Of a DNA stretch of 64,000 nucleotides, positions 59,725 to 64,000 are shown piece after piece. The stretch is from NCBI RefSeq assembly GCF_000002515.2, contig NC_006039.1:558001-622000 (forward strand), given 5' to 3'. This DNA is from Kluyveromyces lactis. Lineage: Eukaryota > Ascomycota > Saccharomycetes > Saccharomycetales > Saccharomycetaceae. The first letter of the stretch is position 1; each line of letters opens with the position of its first letter. The notes beneath the pieces are model-generated. The model saw nothing but the letters and a program-made list of their open reading frames with translations. It was not told the origin of the DNA and ran no database searches. The position numbers and the translations under genes are program-made.

Positions 59725-62700
59725 ATGAGCCTGCAGACTACTATTGGAATGATTCCTAGGGTTCAAGTAAGCTATTTTGATCCTTTTCATGTGTTTGACG
59801 GGTTACGAAATGAAATAGAACAACGGCTACCGTTGACTAACTTACACTGGAAATCAAAGGGGGGAGCACTTAAGACAATTTCGTCGCTAAATGTAAAATT
59901 TATCTCTTCTACTGGTGAAGAAAACTCAGATGATTTAGTCTTGAAACCATTCATCAATTGTGTTGTTATTTCATGTGAGTCCGTTGAAGAATATAGGTCC
60001 AAAATTAGGCCGTTGATTAAGAATTGGCTTCCTTCACAAGGTGATCTTTACTGCGCTAATATAGTAGTTCTTCATTCAAATAAAGAGGTTTTGGATTCGA
60101 ACATCTTCAAATCTGTATCATTAATAGAGAAGTTCAATAAGGATTTCCCATCACTGAAAACTTTGGAGACCAAAACTGTATACAGATCTAATGACGAAAG
60201 AGAAACATTTTGGAATGGTCTAATAAACAAACTAAAACATTATTTATTAGAAGTGTTTGAGAACAGAATAGAATCATACTCAAGTGCTTTACAGAGAGAA
60301 ATAAGTCCTTCTAAAGCTGTAGTACTGCATGAAAATTCACTAAAGATGTACTTGAGTTTCCAATTGATTGAGGAAGCTAGCACTGAAATTAGCAGATTGG
60401 ATGAACTGTTAAATAACCATGAAACTTTTTTGTTGATTGCTGGTGATCTAAGAACACCTCTATTTAACCAAGAAGAATTTGCTATTAACTCTATCAGTAC
60501 ACTCATTTCAAAGGATAAAATTACATATTTTGGGGTTCAAAAATGTATATTACAGGCTGAACTTGAACTCTATATGGTCAGCTCAAATGCTAATAATTCT
60601 GAAAGGAAATTAAATGCAGCGTTTCATAAATTTCTGTCGAGATTACATGTTTCTTTTCATTCTGATAAAAGATGGCTTCAATTCAAGTATTCCGCATACG
60701 ATGAATTTATCAACTTGACAACCTTTGACGATATTAAATCTGATACCTGGAAATTGGTACTATGTGACATGAAGAATGAGCAGAGAGAATGCTGGATACA
60801 ATTGGCTTGTTCAAGAATGGGATATAAAATTCCTTTGAAAGACTTCAGGAAAGAAGTTACGCCTGAGGTCAATCCGTCAATGGAGGAATCCTTCAGAACT
60901 CTTGGGGTATTCTACGAAAATATAATACAGAAAACAAAAGATTTGCTAAAAGAGTATTCCTCATTCACCTCCAAAAGACAAAGAGTTATGGACTGGTTAT
61001 CAATTGAAATTGCGTTTCTATACTTTGAACAAGGCGACTACAGCAATTGTATGTTAATCTTACAATCGTCTTATGATTTTTATATGGAGTCAGGCTGGTC
61101 AGTTATTGGTAGTTGGCTTTTAGAGTACTATATTGAATGCATTAAGAATTGTCCCAACATTACAGAAATTGACGTAGATGGCGATCTTGTTCCTAAATCA
61201 ATAGTTTTGAGTAACTCATACCTAAACTTATTGACATCAAATAGTAAGAATCCAAGAAAATGGTGGATAGAATTTTTGAATAATAATATTGAAAATAATG
61301 ACAATTTGATTTACCCTTTAGACAACTTGTTTTTGGTTGAAATCACTCGTAAAGTTTTCCCTGTAAAACCAAATTCCTACGGTATCGATATCTCTTTTAG
61401 TAAAAATTTCAAGCTGGATGATATTAACATCTCATCAATAACTTTGTTGATGAAAAATTACGAGGATGAATTTTTGCCTTTTAAAATAGCTGATGTTATC
61501 TTGAATAATGACAACTGTATCTATACCCTCATTTCGAATTCTGTTCTCTGGTCTACCTTTGAGTTGGTAGCATTAGAAGTTGTAATCGGAAGTACTGTCT
61601 TCAAGAAAGAATTTGACTCCTTTGAGACTGAAGATAGCTTGAAGCTACAACCTTGCCAATCATTTGATGCATTTAAGGTAACGATAGAAAAGTCAATCGA
61701 ACACATTTGTGGAAAAACTTATCTGAGGCTTAAATTCGAGAACAAAGAGGATATAGACGAGTTCACGTTTAGTATACATTCAACAGACCAAGATGATATA
61801 TGTTTTGAAGGTAATGACAGTTCCGTTACAGTTGCATCATTTGGGACATTCAGGGTTCCGTTCGAAAGGAAATCTGCTTTGACTACCAGTTTTTTCATTA
61901 AGACAGTGTTATCATTTTCAAAAGGCAATGAACAATATATTGAAAAGTCTGTCCATGAAATTGATTACAACTTACCCTTAGATGTGTCTGTTGATGATGT
62001 GTACTTGAATGATAGATTAGTGTTTGATTTTTCTTTAAAATCCTTTGCAAATGAAGCTATACTAATATTCGGTACAGGATTAGAAACAGAAAATACAGAG
62101 ACATACTCAATTTCCGAAGCTGAATCATTTGCAGAACCTGTTCTAATGAATCCTGCTGTGAAGACTCCATACCATGTGTATTTTCAGATATTGAATAAGC
62201 AAGGCTTGTTTTCCCCCGTTGATAAATTCAGATTTTCCGTTAAATACCTTAGAGTACAGCAGTACTTTGGAGAGCTTGTGCAAAAGATAATACCTCCTAA
62301 AGAACAAAACATTGTTGACTACAACTACTGGCAAAATTATATTGTTCCAAACTTGAAGCTTAGTGATAAAGCATTCGAAAGCTCAAGAAAGGTAGCCATA
62401 ATACTAGAGGAACCGAATATTTTAGAGTCACTTGAATTGATCGGAAGTTCTGCCTTTAAGGTGCAAATAAAATCAATTTTGAAAAAGCTGAAGTCAGGCA
62501 TCCCAATTGATGAATTACCTCAGTTCAAAACAGCTAGTATGTTGCACGAACTGGTTTTACCTGTAAATATCCCCACCCTGTCGTTGTTCTATTCGGTACA
62601 TTTTAGACAGATAGACACCAACAAGGAGCTAAAAGCTGGTGTTCCTTCTTCATTTAAAATTGAAATCACCAATTTATCAGGTACTTGGGACTTGCAAGAG

Positions 62701-62925
62701 TCCCAAGAAAATGCGATATTAACTATAGCTAATAACTCGGATTGGATAATTGGAGGGAAGAGACGATTTGAACTTGATACGAAGAGAATCGATGCCACCG
62801 TTAATCTTATACCATTAAGAAGAGGGTATTTGAATTATCCCTCGATTGAACTTACTGGACTTAACGGTGAACGTACTGGTCAAATGGATTACCTTGCTTC
62901 GAACGATAAACTATTGATATTTTGA
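59725..62925 (+). CDS. TRS130: TRAPPII complex subunit Trs130
   Basis: Large subunit specific to TRAPPII, the guanine-nucleotide exchange factor complex acting on Ypt31/32 at the late Golgi. The 1,066-residue protein is close to S. cerevisiae Trs130 (1,102). The N-terminus YFDPFHVFDGLRNEIEQRLPLTNLHW is the conserved TRAPPC10-type opening. A helical middle region runs from about 190 to 480, and beta-sandwich-like sequence makes up the C-terminal half. The frame is open two codons upstream to GTG; the ATG at 59725 is used. It is divergent from ESC1, matching YMR218C/YMR219W. Confidence 0.94.
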   Translation: MSLQTTIGMIPRVQVSYFDPFHVFDGLRNEIEQRLPLTNLHWKSKGGALKTISSLNVKFISSTGEENSDDLVLKPFINCVVISCESVEEYRSKIRPLIKNWLPSQGDLYCANIVVLHSNKEVLDSNIFKSVSLIEKFNKDFPSLKTLETKTVYRSNDERETFWNGLINKLKHYLLEVFENRIESYSSALQREISPSKAVVLHENSLKMYLSFQLIEEASTEISRLDELLNNHETFLLIAGDLRTPLFNQEEFAINSISTLISKDKITYFGVQKCILQAELELYMVSSNANNSERKLNAAFHKFLSRLHVSFHSDKRWLQFKYSAYDEFINLTTFDDIKSDTWKLVLCDMKNEQRECWIQLACSRMGYKIPLKDFRKEVTPEVNPSMEESFRTLGVFYENIIQKTKDLLKEYSSFTSKRQRVMDWLSIEIAFLYFEQGDYSNCMLILQSSYDFYMESGWSVIGSWLLEYYIECIKNCPNITEIDVDGDLVPKSIVLSNSYLNLLTSNSKNPRKWWIEFLNNNIENNDNLIYPLDNLFLVEITRKVFPVKPNSYGIDISFSKNFKLDDINISSITLLMKNYEDEFLPFKIADVILNNDNCIYTLISNSVLWSTFELVALEVVIGSTVFKKEFDSFETEDSLKLQPCQSFDAFKVTIEKSIEHICGKTYLRLKFENKEDIDEFTFSIHSTDQDDICFEGNDSSVTVASFGTFRVPFERKSALTTSFFIKTVLSFSKGNEQYIEKSVHEIDYNLPLDVSVDDVYLNDRLVFDFSLKSFANEAILIFGTGLETENTETYSISEAESFAEPVLMNPAVKTPYHVYFQILNKQGLFSPVDKFRFSVKYLRVQQYFGELVQKIIPPKEQNIVDYNYWQNYIVPNLKLSDKAFESSRKVAIILEEPNILESLELIGSSAFKVQIKSILKKLKSGIPIDELPQFKTASMLHELVLPVNIPTLSLFYSVHFRQIDTNKELKAGVPSSFKIEITNLSGTWDLQESQENAILTIANNSDWIIGGKRRFELDTKRIDATVNLIPLRRGYLNYPSIELTGLNGERTGQMDYLASNDKLLIF

Positions 62926-62957
62926 GGAATCACAAATATTTATACAATTTATAGATA

Positions 62958-63740
62958 TTATTTGTAATTATTAATCGCATTAAATAATGATACTGGTTCC
63001 GGTTTGTTGCTGACTACATCTGGTACTAAACCTTTTTCTAAGAGGTACTGTTTCGTTGTAGGACCTATGCTAGCAAATTTATAACCAGGACGTTCTTTTA
63101 AGAAACTGATAATTTCTTCTGTGCCTTGTGGGCTAAAAAAGACAACCCAAGTGTTATTACGATCAGTACTTACATTATCTCCATTGCTTTCACAACTGGC
63201 AACAAAAGTTCCAATGTTATCCTCCAGGTTTTCCGTTCGATAGGTAACAACCTCGTTCACTTTGTACCCATGTGAGTTTAATCTATTAGGGATGACATCT
63301 CTTCTAATTTCGCCTACCAGAAACAAGAAATGATCAATCGATTCGTTGATATGGGATTGCAAAATTAAATCTGCAAGCAGAGCACCGTTGCCCACCTCAA
63401 CACCACCTCTAATACACAAAAATCCCGATTTCTTTAGAAATGCTGAGGTGGCAGGACCCACAGTATAAATCGTTTTTTGTTTTAAGATATTTTGTTCATC
63501 GGGGGTCAATTGGGGGAGTATCGATTCGTTCAAACACTCTACAGTTCGTTGAGATGTAATGATAATGTATTTCAAACTTAGCAGATATTGTCTGTTTTTG
63601 AATAGCTGAAGTGCTTCTTCCGGCAGATGGAAATGGCGAATTAACGGTACAAATATCGGCAGAAACCCGTTCGCTGCAAATTTTTGTTCATATGGATCAC
63701 TTGGAACAGTTTTATTCTTTAAAAGAATCACTTTACTCAT
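62958..63740 (-). CDS. HEM4: Uroporphyrinogen-III synthase
   Basis: Fourth heme-pathway enzyme, which cyclises hydroxymethylbilane with inversion of ring D. The 260-residue length is near S. cerevisiae Hem4 (275). It has the two-domain HEM4 fold with weak sequence signatures: MSKVILLKNKT at the start, LKYIIITSQRTVECLNES near 54-71, IYTVGPATSAFLKKSGF near 91-107, LFLVGEIRRDVIPNRL near 139-154, and FFSPQGTEEIISFL followed by FASIGPTTKQYLLEKGLVP toward the C-terminus. It is convergent with TRS130. In S. cerevisiae it is YOR278W, next to RFM1, consistent with a merged ancestral order. Confidence 0.94.
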   Translation of the reverse strand: MSKVILLKNKTVPSDPYEQKFAANGFLPIFVPLIRHFHLPEEALQLFKNRQYLLSLKYIIITSQRTVECLNESILPQLTPDEQNILKQKTIYTVGPATSAFLKKSGFLCIRGGVEVGNGALLADLILQSHINESIDHFLFLVGEIRRDVIPNRLNSHGYKVNEVVTYRTENLEDNIGTFVASCESNGDNVSTDRNNTWVVFFSPQGTEEIISFLKERPGYKFASIGPTTKQYLLEKGLVPDVVSNKPEPVSLFNAINNYK

Positions 63741-64000
63741 TTCGGACTGACTGTACAGATTAAATTCGTAGCTAATTGATTATTCTCATGTTCACTTGTG
63801 GCTGATACTACCACGCAGTGTTTGTTTGAAGTTTCACGACTGGAACACTTTTAAACATTTTTCAAAGTTCCGAGTTTTCTTACATTCGTTCATTTGTCTG
63901 TTATAGGTGAAGAGGAAGATAAAGAGCATTAAAACAAACTAAAGTGCTTGGATTTTATATCAGTATTTATCGTATATTACTTATGATATCTGATTAATTA

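Noticed and set aside
63741-64000. Region upstream of HEM4, where a structured RNA was considered.
   Set aside because: No convincing H/ACA or C/D box arrangement or stable stem could be seen by eye, so nothing is called in this last stretch.

Overview
This window is nuclear DNA from a budding yeast of the family Saccharomycetaceae. Genes are compact, the DNA is AT-rich, and nearly every reading frame is a close match to a Saccharomyces cerevisiae protein that I recognise. Gene names below are therefore those of the S. cerevisiae orthologs, assigned from memory of sequence and gene order, not from a search. The gene order points to a species that branched before the whole-genome duplication (WGD). 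Genes that S. cerevisiae splits between two duplicated tracks lie interleaved here on one chromosome. The YOR145-149 and YDR393-404 sets alternate between about 8.4 and 37.7 kb, and the YMR218-225 and YOR278-287 sets alternate between about 38.3 and 63.7 kb. A Zygosaccharomyces/Torulaspora-like species is my best guess; Kluyveromyces or Lachancea cannot be excluded.

Layout. 1-8.1 kb: the 5' part of DSS1 (mitochondrial RNA decay), a spacer of almost 2 kb, NDI1 (mitochondrial NADH dehydrogenase), GTR1 (TORC1-regulating Rag GTPase), PTH1 (mitochondrial peptidyl-tRNA hydrolase), a probable solo LTR fossil and tRNA-Ser(AGA). 8.4-25.6 kb: PNO1, MDM32, SPP2, SHE9, RPT3, SMP3, SXM1, NCB2, UTP5 and HPT1. 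25.7-31.4 kb: an apparent insertion between HPT1 and URH1. It holds an MCH2-type transporter and a 2-oxoglutarate/Fe(II) dioxygenase that I cannot match to any S. cerevisiae gene, set in long empty spacers. 31.4-37.7 kb: URH1, the divergent dityrosine spore-wall pair DIT2/DIT1, and RPB7. 38.3-63.7 kb: MRPL44 (with an intron), RRP36, RDL2, RDL1, a YOR283W-like phosphatase, MRE11, PLP2, UBP8, a tandem pair of FSH serine hydrolases, FMP42, RFM1, ERG8, ESC1, TRS130 and HEM4.

Most genes are unrelated housekeeping functions, as is usual in yeast. The local functional links are the DIT1/DIT2 pathway pair, the tandem rhodaneses RDL1/RDL2, the tandem FSH hydrolases, and the ribosome-biogenesis genes (PNO1, UTP5, RRP36), whose promoters carry PAC and/or RRPE motifs. 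RPT3 carries a perfect Rpn4 (PACE) site. I see no CRISPR array, prophage or dedicated defence system. The most distinctive stretch is the transporter/dioxygenase insertion. Several reading frames begin upstream at TTG or GTG; in those cases I moved the start to the first supportable ATG.
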